A stretch of 64,000 nt of DNA from Rhizosaccharibacter radicis (GCA_024508355.1 JAMZEJ010000001.1:62001-126000); one strand, 5' to 3'. Shown: positions 9,068 through 17,547, counted from the stretch's first letter. Notes: generated by a model from the sequence alone, not told the origin. Numbers and translations are program-made.

Positions 9068-9404
9068 GTGAAGCACAAGGTCCACTTCCTGGATCAGGCG
9101 CGACGCCCCTTGTTCATCCTTGCAGATGTCTTTGCGGTCCTGAGATCGACGATCCGTCCCTGGCCGCGAGCCCGCTGGACGAGAAGGCTGACCTCGGAAT
9201 TGCCGATGCCAGCTCCCTCGGGGTCACGCAGAGCCGCTCGGTCCGCATCATCTCCGGGTCCGGTCTGTGATCCCTGGTGCTGACACCTCCCGCAAGCCCG
9301 AGGCCAAGGCGTTCAAGCGGTGGATCACCGGAACGGTCATTCCACCGGTCCGGAAGACCGGATCTGACGTGGGGGGTAAGGAGAGGGTGGCCGAGACGGG
9401 GTGA
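9068..9404 (+). pseudogene. Prophage antirepressor (Bro-N) relic
   Basis: Fragments of a Bro-N (phage antirepressor) domain lie in order in three frames. Frame 2 has ARRPLFILADVFAVL, frame 1 has DPSLAASPLDEKADLGIAD, then VRIISGSGL followed by TGA where the family has Trp, then SLVLT, and frame 3 has SRKPEAKAFKRWITGTVIPP and VRKTG. These match the usual Bro-N order (FVAADVC-x-L, SESGLY-x-L, SRKPEAKxFKRWVT-x-x-VLP-x-IRKTG). At least two frameshifts and one nonsense change make it inactive. No other phage gene is visible nearby, so it is probably the last trace of a prophage or plasmid gene. Confidence 0.8.
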
Positions 9405-9426
9405 TGGCGGTCGGAGTTGGGGCGGT

Positions 9427-9741
9427 CTAACTGGGCAGGCTCTTCGATATGGGCTCCTGGTCGAGATGATCGCAGAAATGTTCTAGTTGCGCGATCAGCT
9501 CCCGAGCCTGCTGCACCGACATGCAAACCTGCGTTGAAGCCACCTTGGCCGGATCGTCCGCATCCGATCCCAGGTAATGGAGCCTTACAACCAGGGCTCC
9601 CACCTGAAGCGCGGTCGTGGTGATATCAGTCAGGTTGTTGAGCGCGATAAAACCACGGCAATCCAGCTCGAAATGGCGAGCGATAGTCTCGTCCGTGCTC
9701 GGGAGGTGTCTGCCTCCGAACGATCGCACATCATCTTGCAT
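9427..9741 (-). CDS. Hypothetical protein
   Basis: A 104-residue product from the ATG at 9741; the frame runs up to an ATG at 9870, but the added residues look non-coding. The C-terminal two thirds look like a real small domain, with an amphipathic beta part (LQVGALVVRLHYLG) and a helix (SVQQARELIAQLEHFCDHL). I do not recognise a family. Base composition is less G+C-rich than the housekeeping genes, as expected in this accessory region. Confidence 0.4.
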   Translation of the reverse strand: MQDDVRSFGGRHLPSTDETIARHFELDCRGFIALNNLTDITTTALQVGALVVRLHYLGSDADDPAKVASTQVCMSVQQARELIAQLEHFCDHLDQEPISKSLPS

Positions 9742-10126
9742 GCCGGGTCTATCGCCCTCGCCTGTCCATGAGCCGCCAGGGCTCTTCAGGTGAAGCACCA
9801 CCCACCTGAACCGTTCAGTCCAGCAGACAGTGCGGGCAGCTGAGGTGTCAAGTTCATACGACAAGGCCAAAGCAGCTCCCCCGACTCATCGAACAGGCCC
9901 TGAGGGTGGCCTCTCACGACGTTCACAGGGCCGGCGCCGGGCTCATCAACGTCCACAAGCTCACTTCGACACCTGCCATTCCAACAGTTGGTGGACCACA
10001 CCATCGATCCGGCTGCCTCCGCCAAGCGTCATCGGGCGGGCCCCAGCGTTCTCAACATCCTGGCGGTGGCACGCGATCTGCTGAGGAAGCTCTGTCGAGC
10101 ACCATCAGCCGCAAGAGACCGCCTTC

Positions 10127-10612
10127 ATGTTCATTCCCCGCTTCTGCCTCGTCACGGCAGCCCTGACCCTGACCACCTGGCAGGCGCCCCATGCCGCCGA
10201 GCCGGGACCGGGCACAAGGAACGTCATCCGCATCGAGGGCGGCGACGACAGCCCGATGACCATCATCACGGGGGACGACAAGGGCGTGTGGGAGCGCACC
10301 GATACCCGCGAGGTGCTGACCTACCGGGATGCCGACGGGCAGCCGGTGCACGTGTATTCGGACCACCCCGTCGCGCGCGCCCGGGTCGAGGCGATCATCC
10401 TGCACGGCAAGGAAACAGAAGCGGCCGCCATGAAGGCCAGAAACCGTGCGCTGTCGGATGCCAGGGCCGCACGAGCGGCCGCAGCGGACGCAGAAACAAA
10501 GGCGATGCGAGCCGACCGGAAGGCGGCATCGACGGAGCGGCAAGCGGCGGAAGCAGACAAGGCAGGACGGGAAGCGGATCAGCGCACAAATGGACAGAAG
10601 GAGGGAGACTAA
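10127..10612 (+). CDS. Putative exported protein with charged helix
   Basis: A 161-residue product with a signal peptide (hydrophobic residues 6-18, likely cleavage after APHAA near residue 24), a short beta-rich segment (VIRIEGGDDSPMTIITGDD, TDTREVLTYRDADGQPVHVYSD) and a C-terminal run of about 65 residues made almost only of Ala, Arg, Lys, Glu and Asp that should form a long helix or coiled coil. It would act in the periplasm or outside. No family is recognised. No clear operon partner: a decayed transposase follows on the other strand. Confidence 0.6.
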   Translation: MFIPRFCLVTAALTLTTWQAPHAAEPGPGTRNVIRIEGGDDSPMTIITGDDKGVWERTDTREVLTYRDADGQPVHVYSDHPVARARVEAIILHGKETEAAAMKARNRALSDARAARAAAADAETKAMRADRKAASTERQAAEADKAGREADQRTNGQKEGD

Positions 10613-10713
10613 GGCGGGAGTGTCGTGGAGGGGGTCCACAGGCAGGGGACCCCTGAGGGCGCATACAGGGCCCTGGCGAAGGCACCCAGGCCAACTTCGT
10701 TTGACGTGAACTT

Positions 10714-11005
10714 CTATCCTGTGTTGGCGAGCCAGTTGCGGCATTCACCTCGGCCGAAGCGCTTGAGGAGTTCGCCGATGGTGGTCCGAAGCGCCCCTCG
10801 GTGCGGGTCGCGGCGCCACGCAACCGGGCCCTCGGTATGCGGCGATGCTCGGCCACGTCCGGCCGGTCCTGCTCGGCCGCCCTCAGGACGTTGTTCTATG
10901 CGACAGCGCAAGGCGGCGCAGGGTGGACCAGATCGTCGTCAGGCAGCCCGCCTCGACGGCCCGCACCAGGGGGCGACGCAGATCAGGCGGCAACGGTGCG
11001 GCCAT
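10714..11005 (-). pseudogene. IS630-family transposase relic, internally deleted
   Basis: On the minus strand, an ATG at 11005 begins MAAPLPPDLRRPLVRAVEAG, the typical N-terminus of IS630-type transposases. A short disordered stretch follows and then, in another frame, the family's C-terminal end (LRTTIGELLKRF and ECRNWLANTG, stop at 10714 where the family usually continues with Tyr). The catalytic core with its DDE residues is missing. This is a deletion derivative that cannot transpose by itself. Confidence 0.7.
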
Positions 11006-11669
11006 CCCGTCCCCCGCTGCTCAACCAGCAGCGCCAAACAAGAACCAGCATGCCCGCACGACCTCACAATGCTCCAGGCGTTCTCCGCGCTCGGGCCGCC
11101 GGTATCCCGGGCCACCGCGGCACCACTCCACGGCACCATGGAGTCGTCAGCACCATGGGCCGTGCACCGTGCCGGCCGCGCCGCCGACGCGCTCGCTCGC
11201 CTCGCGCCTTTTCGCCGCCGCCTTCGTGACCCCGTAGGGGTTTGGACCAGACCGTTTGAAAAAGCCGGCGTCGTTGTCGTCGTAGGTCGGGCGCTGCCGA
11301 ACGGAGAGCCGGCCGTAGATTTCCGGCCCTGAGGCGGAGCGACCGGGAAGGGGGCGATGCTCCTCGCCAACCCTCACCTGACCTCGTCGGAACCGGTCGC
11401 AGGGTCCTACCCGGATCCGCCCCACCAGCAACGCTGCCCCGTGCCCCTTTGACCAGGAAGCCAATCGCGGCCTACCGTCCCCGCTTGCTGTAGCAGGCCG
11501 CGGTTGAGGTCTTGCTCCAACGTGGCCGTACCTAGTTGATTGTTTTGTATGGCTGTTCTGCTGGCTTGCGGAACATGGCTGCCGCGGACACCGTACGTCC
11601 GGCAATCGGGGCAAGCGAAGCGGAACCGTGGCGTTTCGGCTCGTCCGCCCGTTTTCGAAGGAGAAGGGG
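11006..11669. other. Gene-free stretch before the effector-like gene
   Basis: No gene can be supported in these 660 bp. The open frames on either strand show no family resemblance and no good start signals. It probably contains degraded accessory DNA plus the promoter of the gene that starts at 11670. Confidence 0.5.
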
Positions 11670-12794
11670 ATGCCCTCCATCGGTCGCCTCGGTGGCAGCG
11701 ACCTCGAAGGTCTCGGCTCGGCGCCCCGGGCGCTGGGCCATGGGGACGTCGGCGTGCGCAACACCCATCCCGGCGATGTCGCGCGTTTCGAGCAGGCGCT
11801 CGGAACCCATCACGACGCCGCAACCCGACACTACAGCGTGCCCATGCCCACTTCCGGGCCGGGCCGGTTGAACTACCACATCACGCCGGTTGCTCCGGAT
11901 CAGGCGCATGTGGTCACCAGCCGCGACGACGGCCACACCGTCTTCATCGAGCCGTCCCACCGCCTCCTGGCGCGCGGTGCCGGGCTTTCCCCGGTGGAAA
12001 CCCATTCCGGCCCGCATCTGATCGGCCGCGATCAGATGTCACCTACCCTGTCGGGCGAGGTCTTCTCGCCGGGGAGCGCCGCCCGGCCCGGCCGCACGAC
12101 CGCGCACGCCCCGTTCCGGCAAGAGGTTGTTCCCGCAAGCCCCACGGGGTCGGAACGCTCGGACAGCTCCGACTCCAGCCTCGACTCTGCCGCGCCGCCG
12201 CACGAAGACGACATCGAGGAGTACCGGGCGCTGGAACAGAGCCATTCGGACCTGTTCAACGATCCCGGCATCAGCCCCCTAAAATCGGCGAGCGAACTCC
12301 CCCCGATGCCGATCACGCACGTCCGCAACGGGCACAGCGACACCCTCGTGATCCCGCCGGGTGGCAACGGAAGTCTCGGCACGGTGGGCCTCGCCACCTG
12401 CATCGGCATCGGCGCCCGCGGCCAGGACCGGCAGGGCAACACGGTGCTCGGGTTGCACCACTACACCGAGGCCGACAAGGATGGGCGGTACCAGACGCCC
12501 GCGGAGGCGATGGCCCTCATGGACGCCAGCATGCGGGCCGCAGGGTCGGTTTCGACGCAATATCACCTGGCCGGCGGCCAGGTGGCGGCCCGGCACAGCC
12601 AGAGCAACACGCTGGACATTGAATCCGCGTTCCTCGCCCAGCGGAACAACTACAACATCCAGTCCGTGAGGCTGCACCCGTCCCAACAGAACTGGGGCCA
12701 GGAAGGCGTGCCGCCTATGGGATCGGCCATCGACATGGTGGTGGCCCCGCAGGGAACGTTCATCTCGAGCGCCCATCTCTACGAGCCGCCCTGA
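11670..12794 (+). CDS. Putative effector with CheD/CNF-like deamidase signature
   Basis: A 374-residue protein. The ATG at 11670 follows AAGGAGAAGGGG; an in-frame ATG at 11628 lacks a binding site. Residues 1-200 are Ser/Gly/Pro/His-rich and probably disordered, including a SerAsp-rich patch (SERSDSSDSSLDS). There is no Sec signal peptide. Residues about 225-374 form a folded domain with LATCIGIGARG (Cys244) and, 19 residues later, LGLHHYTE (His263/His264). This spacing and context resemble the Cys-His pair of the CheD/CNF/BLF1 glutamine-deamidase fold (in CheD LGSC...NHF). A disordered N-terminus plus such a domain is typical of type III or other translocated effectors. No secretion genes are in the window; the family match is inference. 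Confidence 0.55.
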   Translation: MPSIGRLGGSDLEGLGSAPRALGHGDVGVRNTHPGDVARFEQALGTHHDAATRHYSVPMPTSGPGRLNYHITPVAPDQAHVVTSRDDGHTVFIEPSHRLLARGAGLSPVETHSGPHLIGRDQMSPTLSGEVFSPGSAARPGRTTAHAPFRQEVVPASPTGSERSDSSDSSLDSAAPPHEDDIEEYRALEQSHSDLFNDPGISPLKSASELPPMPITHVRNGHSDTLVIPPGGNGSLGTVGLATCIGIGARGQDRQGNTVLGLHHYTEADKDGRYQTPAEAMALMDASMRAAGSVSTQYHLAGGQVAARHSQSNTLDIESAFLAQRNNYNIQSVRLHPSQQNWGQEGVPPMGSAIDMVVAPQGTFISSAHLYEPP

Positions 12795-12893
12795 CGTCCG
12801 GATCCCGAGCCGTAAGGCCCGGAACCCGTGGCCGAACGTTTAAGCGGCACCGACCCCCGACGGATGAGGGGCGGCCGGCGCCGCGTCGGGTCG

Positions 12894-14153
12894 TCATGGC
12901 GTCGCGACGGCACGGCGGGCCCGAAGATCGATCCGCACCTCCACCGTCGCGGCCACCGAGTCGGTGCCCGCCCATTGCCCCTGCCCGACGCCGAAGGTGC
13001 GACGGTCGATCGGCAGCGTGCCGGTCACATGCGCGACCCCGTCCGCCACCGCCAGGGTGAACACGAGCGTGACGGGCCGGCTCGTGCCGCGGATGGCCAG
13101 CATGCCTTCCGCCTCGAACCGGCCGCCACCCAGGGCGCGGGCGCCTTCGAAGCCGAACGACGCGTCCGGAAACGTGGCGCGATCGAACCAGTCGGACGTG
13201 GGCAGCATCTGGTCGCGCGTGTCGTCGCCCGTGCGCGCCGAGCCGGGGTCGATGCGGACCATCACCCGGGCCGCGTCCGGATGGTCGGGGTCGAAGCGGA
13301 TCCGGGCATCCCAGCGATCGAAGCGTCCGGACACGCTCTCGTTGTTGACCGTGGCCACGAAGCCCAGCCGGGACGACGCCTGATCCAGCACCCAGTCCGG
13401 CGCGAACGTCCCGGCAGCATCGCGGGGCGTGGTGGCCGCGACACCCGTCACAGGCGCTCCGGTTTCCGGACCCACCAGGGCCTGCCCGGCCAGCAGCGCC
13501 ACCGCGAGAGCGGCCAGAGGGACGGCCAGCAGAAAGGCGCCCGGCCGCCGGATGTGGGCATCGCGGGGATGGAACAGCATCCGCGGCAACACCGCGCCCT
13601 CGGGCGCGAACTGGTGCTTCAACGCCCCGCCCACATGCAGCGCCGCCAGCGCCACCATGCCCCAGGCGAGCCAGTAATGCGTGCTCCCGGCGAGCAGGGT
13701 GGCGCGGTGCTGCGCCGCGCCGGCCATGCCGTGCAAGCCCGGCAGGAACGGCCATGGGATGACGCCGTACAGCAGGGTCGGGATCGTGTGGGGCCGGACG
13801 GACACCAGCGCCCAGCCGCTCAACGGCATCAGGATCATCAACCCGTAGAACAGCCAGTGCACGGCATGGGCGGCGGCGGCCTCGACCGCCGGCGTGGCGG
13901 CCGGCAGGGGCGGCGGCCTGTGCCCGAGCCGCCAGCCGAGGCGCAGCAGGCTGAGCAGCAGCACGGTGATGCCGAAGGATTTGTGCAGCTGGAACAACCG
14001 GAACTGCGCCGCGCCGTGGACCGTCCCCATGCGCCAGCCGAGCAGCAGGTTGCCCAGGATCAGGAGAGCGATCAGCCAGTGCAGCAGCTGCGCCACCGCG
14101 CCATAGCGATCGGGCGCGGTCCCCTCGCCGGGAGAAGAAGCGGGTCGGGACAT
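12894..14153 (-). CDS. Cytochrome b561-YceI fusion protein
   Basis: A 419-residue membrane protein. Residues about 15-200 are a four-helix cytochrome b561 domain (AVAQLLHWLIALLI, LFQLHKSFGITVLLLSLLR, HAVHWLFYGLMILMPLSGW, STHYWLAWGMVALAALHVGGAL) with His residues placed to bind two b hemes. A linker helix at about 215-235 follows, then a YceI-type lipocalin domain (DWVLDQASSRLGFVA, SGRFDRWDARIRFDP, DWFDRATFPDASF, GMLAIRGTSRPVTL) that in other members binds a polyisoprenoid quinone-like lipid. The fusion implies electron transfer between membrane hemes and a periplasmic quinoid ligand. The start at 14153 gives the normal N-terminus. Confidence 0.88.
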   Translation of the reverse strand: MSRPASSPGEGTAPDRYGAVAQLLHWLIALLILGNLLLGWRMGTVHGAAQFRLFQLHKSFGITVLLLSLLRLGWRLGHRPPPLPAATPAVEAAAAHAVHWLFYGLMILMPLSGWALVSVRPHTIPTLLYGVIPWPFLPGLHGMAGAAQHRATLLAGSTHYWLAWGMVALAALHVGGALKHQFAPEGAVLPRMLFHPRDAHIRRPGAFLLAVPLAALAVALLAGQALVGPETGAPVTGVAATTPRDAAGTFAPDWVLDQASSRLGFVATVNNESVSGRFDRWDARIRFDPDHPDAARVMVRIDPGSARTGDDTRDQMLPTSDWFDRATFPDASFGFEGARALGGGRFEAEGMLAIRGTSRPVTLVFTLAVADGVAHVTGTLPIDRRTFGVGQGQWAGTDSVAATVEVRIDLRARRAVATP

Positions 14154-14357
14154 GGGATGGGGGGAACCTCGGCGGGAGCGGAGCCCATACCATGCCGTGC
14201 GGACACGCCTGGAACTATCGCCTGCCTCGAAATCATGCGTTTCCGGCGGCGCACATCGGCTGCGTGCAGGGCCATCGGGTCCGGCTCGCGGGGCGAAACG
14301 GAACCGGCTCCCGGGCGGCGTCGTTCTGCCGCAGCCATTTCCCGGAGTGCCGACGCC

Positions 14358-14528
14358 ATGATCCGCCCCGCCCGGTCGCTGACGCTGCTGATCCTGCTCG
14401 CCGCGTCGGGATGCGGCGCGGTGGGCGACATCGATACCGGCGCCATGCAGACCACCAACCGCCTGGTCGGCGCACCTCCCAACGGGCCGGCCAACCCGCC
14501 GCCCCCGCCGCCGCAATCCGGGATGTAG
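14358..14528 (+). CDS. Small lipoprotein
   Basis: A 56-residue product with a lipoprotein signal peptide (MIRPARSLTLLILLAASGC; lipobox AASGC) and a short mature part of about 37 residues that ends in a poly-Pro run (NPPPPPPQSGM). Such tiny lipoproteins, often without a known role, are common in Acetobacteraceae. The gene is divergent from the b561-YceI gene and 109 bp before the FdhF-like gene; a functional link is not shown. Confidence 0.6.
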   Translation: MIRPARSLTLLILLAASGCGAVGDIDTGAMQTTNRLVGAPPNGPANPPPPPPQSGM

Positions 14529-14637
14529 GCGGGGCCTTTCCCGCAGCGGACGCGGGCACCCCAACTCCCCGCTTGGCGGAGGACGGCCGGCGGATTACGT
14601 GAACGGTGAACGCCGTCCGTCGCGGGGAGTGCGCGCC

Positions 14638-16965
14638 ATGTCCGATACGCCCAGGTTCAAGCCCAACCATCATCCGGGCGGCGGCTGGGGGGCGCTCAAC
14701 GCCACCGCCAGGATCCTGCGCGAGCAGAGCGTGGTGGCGCAATCGACCCGCACCCTGCTCAAGATGAACAAGCCGGACGGCTTCAAGTGCTCGTCCTGCG
14801 CCTGGCCGAATCCGTCCCGCCAGAAGACCTTCGAGTTCTGCGAGAACGGCGCCAAGGCCCTGGCCTTCGAGACCACCCGCAAGCGGGTGACCCGGGAGTT
14901 CTTCGCCACCCACACGGTGGCCGAGCTGCGCGGCTGGACCGACTACGCCCTGGAACAGGAAGGCCGGCTCGAGGAGCCGATGCGCTACGACGCGTCCACC
15001 GACCGCTATGTCCCCTGCTCGTGGGAGGACGCGTTCGCCGATATCGCCGCGGAGCTGGCGGCCCTGGGCGATCCGAACGAGGCCGAGTTCTACACCTCGG
15101 GCCGCACCTCCAACGAGGCGGCGTTCCTGTATTCGGTGTTCGTGCGGGCGTTCGGGACCAACAACTTCCCGGACTGCTCCAACATGTGCCACGAGCCGAC
15201 CAGCCGCGGCCTGCCCAAGTCGATCGGCATCGGCAAGGGCACCATCACCATCGACGATTTCGCGGCCGCCGAGGCGATCTTCATCGTCGGACAGAACACC
15301 GGCACCAACAGCCCGCGCATGATGACCAACCTCGTGGAAGCGCGCCATCGCGGCGTGCCGATCGTGGTGATCAACCCGATGCCCGAGCGTGCCCATGTGC
15401 GCTTCACCGAGCCGCAGGACGCGGTGCAGATGGCGACCGGCGGCTCCACCAAGATCGCCACCGAGTTCGTGCAGGTCCGCATCAGCGGCGACATCGCGGT
15501 GCTCAAGGGCATCATGAAGGCGCTGGTGGAGATGGAGGACGAGGCGGTCGCCACCGGCGGCGAGCCCGTGCTCGACCGGGATTTCATCGCCGCCCACACC
15601 CACGGTATCGAGGCGCTGCTGGTGGATCTGCGCGCCGTGGAATGGGCCGAGATCGAGCGCATCTCGGGCATCGGCGAAGACCAGATCCGCCGGGTGGCCG
15701 CGATCTACGCGCGCTCCCGCGCCACCATCCTGTGCTACGGCATGGGCATCACCCAGCACCAGTTCGGCTCCAACGCCGTGCAGCAGCTCGCCAACCTGGC
15801 GCTCCTGCGCGGCAATATCGGCAAGCCCGGCGCGGGGATCGCCCCGGTGCGCGGCCATTCCAACGTGCAGGGGGACCGCACGGTGGGCATCGACGAGAAG
15901 CCGACCGAGGCCTATCTCGACCAGTTCGCCAAGGTGTGGAACTTCGAGCCGCCGCGCGCCCACGGTCACGACACGGTGGAATCCGTGGAAGCGATGATCT
16001 CCGGCGCGGCCAAGGTCTTCATCGCCATGGGCGGCAACTTCGTCCATGCCATCCCGGACACCCCCATCGCCTACGAGGCGATGAGCCGTCTGCGGATGAC
16101 GGTGGCGGTGAGCACCAAGCTCAATCGCGGCCACGTGGTGCACGGGCGCAAGAGCTACATCCTGCCCTGCATCGCCCGCGCCGAGATCGACCGGCAGGCG
16201 ACCGGGCCGCAGCGCGTCACCATCGAGGACGCGACCTCCATGGTCGGTTCCTCTGGCGGCATCCTGGAGCCCGCCTCGCCGCACCTGCTGAGCGAGATCT
16301 CCATCGTCTGCCGCATGGCCAAGGAAACGCTCCGTCGCGTGCGGCCCGACATCACCACCATCGACTGGGATGCGATGGAAGCGGACTACGCGCTGATCCG
16401 CGACAAGATCGCCGCGGTGTATCCCACGCTGTACGAGAACATGAACGAGCGGCTGAAGCAGCCGATGTTCCATCTGCGCAACTCGGCGCGCGAGCGGGAA
16501 TGGAACACCCCCACGGGGCGGGCGAACTTCCTGGTGTTCGACGGCATGGACATGGACAAGCGGATCGGCGGCTCCGACATGCTGCGGCTCGCCACCATCC
16601 GCTCGCACGACCAGTTCAACACCACGCTGTATTCCAACAGCGACCGCTACCGAGGCGTCTACAACGACCGCATGGTGGTGTTCATGAACGAGCACGACAT
16701 GCGCGCGCGCGGCATCGAGCATCTGGGGCCGTGCGAGATGGAAACCGTCTCGGAGGACGGCAAGCGCCGCGTGCTGGGCGGGCTCCGGGCGCTGCGCTAC
16801 TCGATCCCGCCGGGATCGGTCGCGGCGTACTATCCCGAGACCAACGGCCTGCTGCCGCTCTACCACCACGACGAGCTGAGCAAGACGCCGGCGGCGAAAT
16901 CGATCCCGGTGCTGGTGCGCGCGGCGTCGGAGGCCGACGCCGGGCCGGCGATCCGCGCCGCCTGA
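14638..16965 (+). CDS. FdhF/YdeP-type molybdopterin oxidoreductase
   Basis: A 775-residue cytoplasmic oxidoreductase of the DMSO-reductase superfamily. The sequence KCSSCAWPNP near residue 60 is the CxxC typical of the YdeP branch; NMCHEPTS near residue 184 places Cys where formate dehydrogenases carry Cys or Sec. Molybdopterin-contact segments follow (IFIVGQNTGTNSPRMM, LRGNIGKPGAGIAPVRGHSNVQG, the C-terminal ANFLVFD domain). In E. coli YdeP contributes to acid resistance; the true substrate is unknown. The ATG at 14638 has GGGGAG upstream. No fdhD, beta or gamma subunit gene lies nearby, so it is probably a stand-alone enzyme. Confidence 0.9.
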   Translation: MSDTPRFKPNHHPGGGWGALNATARILREQSVVAQSTRTLLKMNKPDGFKCSSCAWPNPSRQKTFEFCENGAKALAFETTRKRVTREFFATHTVAELRGWTDYALEQEGRLEEPMRYDASTDRYVPCSWEDAFADIAAELAALGDPNEAEFYTSGRTSNEAAFLYSVFVRAFGTNNFPDCSNMCHEPTSRGLPKSIGIGKGTITIDDFAAAEAIFIVGQNTGTNSPRMMTNLVEARHRGVPIVVINPMPERAHVRFTEPQDAVQMATGGSTKIATEFVQVRISGDIAVLKGIMKALVEMEDEAVATGGEPVLDRDFIAAHTHGIEALLVDLRAVEWAEIERISGIGEDQIRRVAAIYARSRATILCYGMGITQHQFGSNAVQQLANLALLRGNIGKPGAGIAPVRGHSNVQGDRTVGIDEKPTEAYLDQFAKVWNFEPPRAHGHDTVESVEAMISGAAKVFIAMGGNFVHAIPDTPIAYEAMSRLRMTVAVSTKLNRGHVVHGRKSYILPCIARAEIDRQATGPQRVTIEDATSMVGSSGGILEPASPHLLSEISIVCRMAKETLRRVRPDITTIDWDAMEADYALIRDKIAAVYPTLYENMNERLKQPMFHLRNSAREREWNTPTGRANFLVFDGMDMDKRIGGSDMLRLATIRSHDQFNTTLYSNSDRYRGVYNDRMVVFMNEHDMRARGIEHLGPCEMETVSEDGKRRVLGGLRALRYSIPPGSVAAYYPETNGLLPLYHHDELSKTPAAKSIPVLVRAASEADAGPAIRAA

Positions 16966-16978
16966 CCTCCCGGAACGA

Positions 16979-17014
16979 GGCGAGGCGCCGGACCCCGGGG
17001 TCCGGCGCCTCGCC
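16979..17014. terminator. Perfect 36-bp palindrome between convergent genes
   Basis: Two 18-bp arms (first arm 16979-16996, second 16997-17014) are perfectly complementary with no spacer. It lies 14 bp after the FdhF-like stop and 26 bp from the stop of the metallothionein gene on the other strand. It is very G+C-rich and has no T-run; it most likely ends transcription from both sides. Confidence 0.7.
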
Positions 17015-17039
17015 GACAGGCCGCTACGGACGCCGCGGC

Positions 17040-17213
17040 TCAGCCGTGGCAGGTGCAGCCGGCATGGTGGCAGCCGGCCCCGTCCTCGTGGTGCCCGGCG
17101 CAGGCATCGTCGCAACAGATGCGGCCGACCTGCCGGATGCCCCTGGAGATGTCCACGATGCCCACGCGGTCGGGGCAAGCGCACTTCGCCTGTTCCACCG
17201 CCACGCTTATCAC
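17040..17213 (-). CDS. Bacterial metallothionein (BmtA/SmtA-like)
   Basis: A 57-residue Cys/His-rich metal-binding protein that buffers zinc, cadmium or copper in the cytoplasm. The pattern fits prokaryotic metallothioneins: KCAC at residues 10-13, GRICCDDACAGHH at 30-42, then GCHHAGCTCHG at the end, eight Cys and five His in total. Compared with family members the second Cys-x-Cys after KCAC is replaced (here VGIVDIS), so metal capacity may differ. The start is GTG at 17213, which overlaps the end of the ArsR-type gene by 4 bases (GTGA); a second GTG is at 17204. Such pairing with a SmtB-type repressor is known from cyanobacterial smtB-smtA. Confidence 0.8.
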   Translation of the reverse strand: MISVAVEQAKCACPDRVGIVDISRGIRQVGRICCDDACAGHHEDGAGCHHAGCTCHG

Positions 17214-17547
17214 GCGCTTCCTTCCGGCATCGGTTCCGCGGGACGCGGCTCCGTCATGTGCTCGATCATGTTCAGAAGCGTGTCGCGGACGCGGCCGTCC
17301 GGGATGGCGTAGAACGCCCGCTTGCCGTCCCGCCCCGCTTGCCGTCTCGCCTCGCCTGCAGCAGCCGGGCCGCGCGCAACAGGCGCAGATGATGCGACAC
17401 CAGCGCCTGGCTGATGCCGGACGCCTCGGCGAGCTCGCTGGCGCTGCGGGCACCGCCGAGACAGCCCACCACCAGCATCAGCCGGTCCGGCTCGCCGAGC
17501 GGCCGGAACGTCTCGGCCAGTCCGGCTCCCTGGTCCGAGCTCAGCAT
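17210..17547 (-). pseudogene. ArsR/SmtB-family repressor, frameshifted
   Basis: A winged-helix metal-sensing repressor gene broken by a 17-bp insertion. The ATG at 17547 begins MLSSDQGAGLAETFRPLGEP and reads through the HTH (SASELAEASGISQALVSHHLRLL). The same 13-bp sequence occurs at 17317-17329 and 17334-17346, offset by 17 bp; removing one copy restores a 106-residue protein ending FYAIPDGRVRDTLLNMIEHM and then TEPRPAEPMPEGSA. The restored C-terminus has Asp, His and Glu at the spacing of the SmtB alpha-5 zinc site, with Arg in place of the first His. As it stands, translation ends at 17272 with the sensor helix missing. An assembly error is possible. Confidence 0.8.

Noticed and set aside
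14233..17184. A 983-residue open frame antisense to the FdhF-like gene
   Set aside because: Composition is dominated by His, Arg, Gly and Val as in antisense frames of G+C-rich genes; the plus-strand frame has all family motifs.
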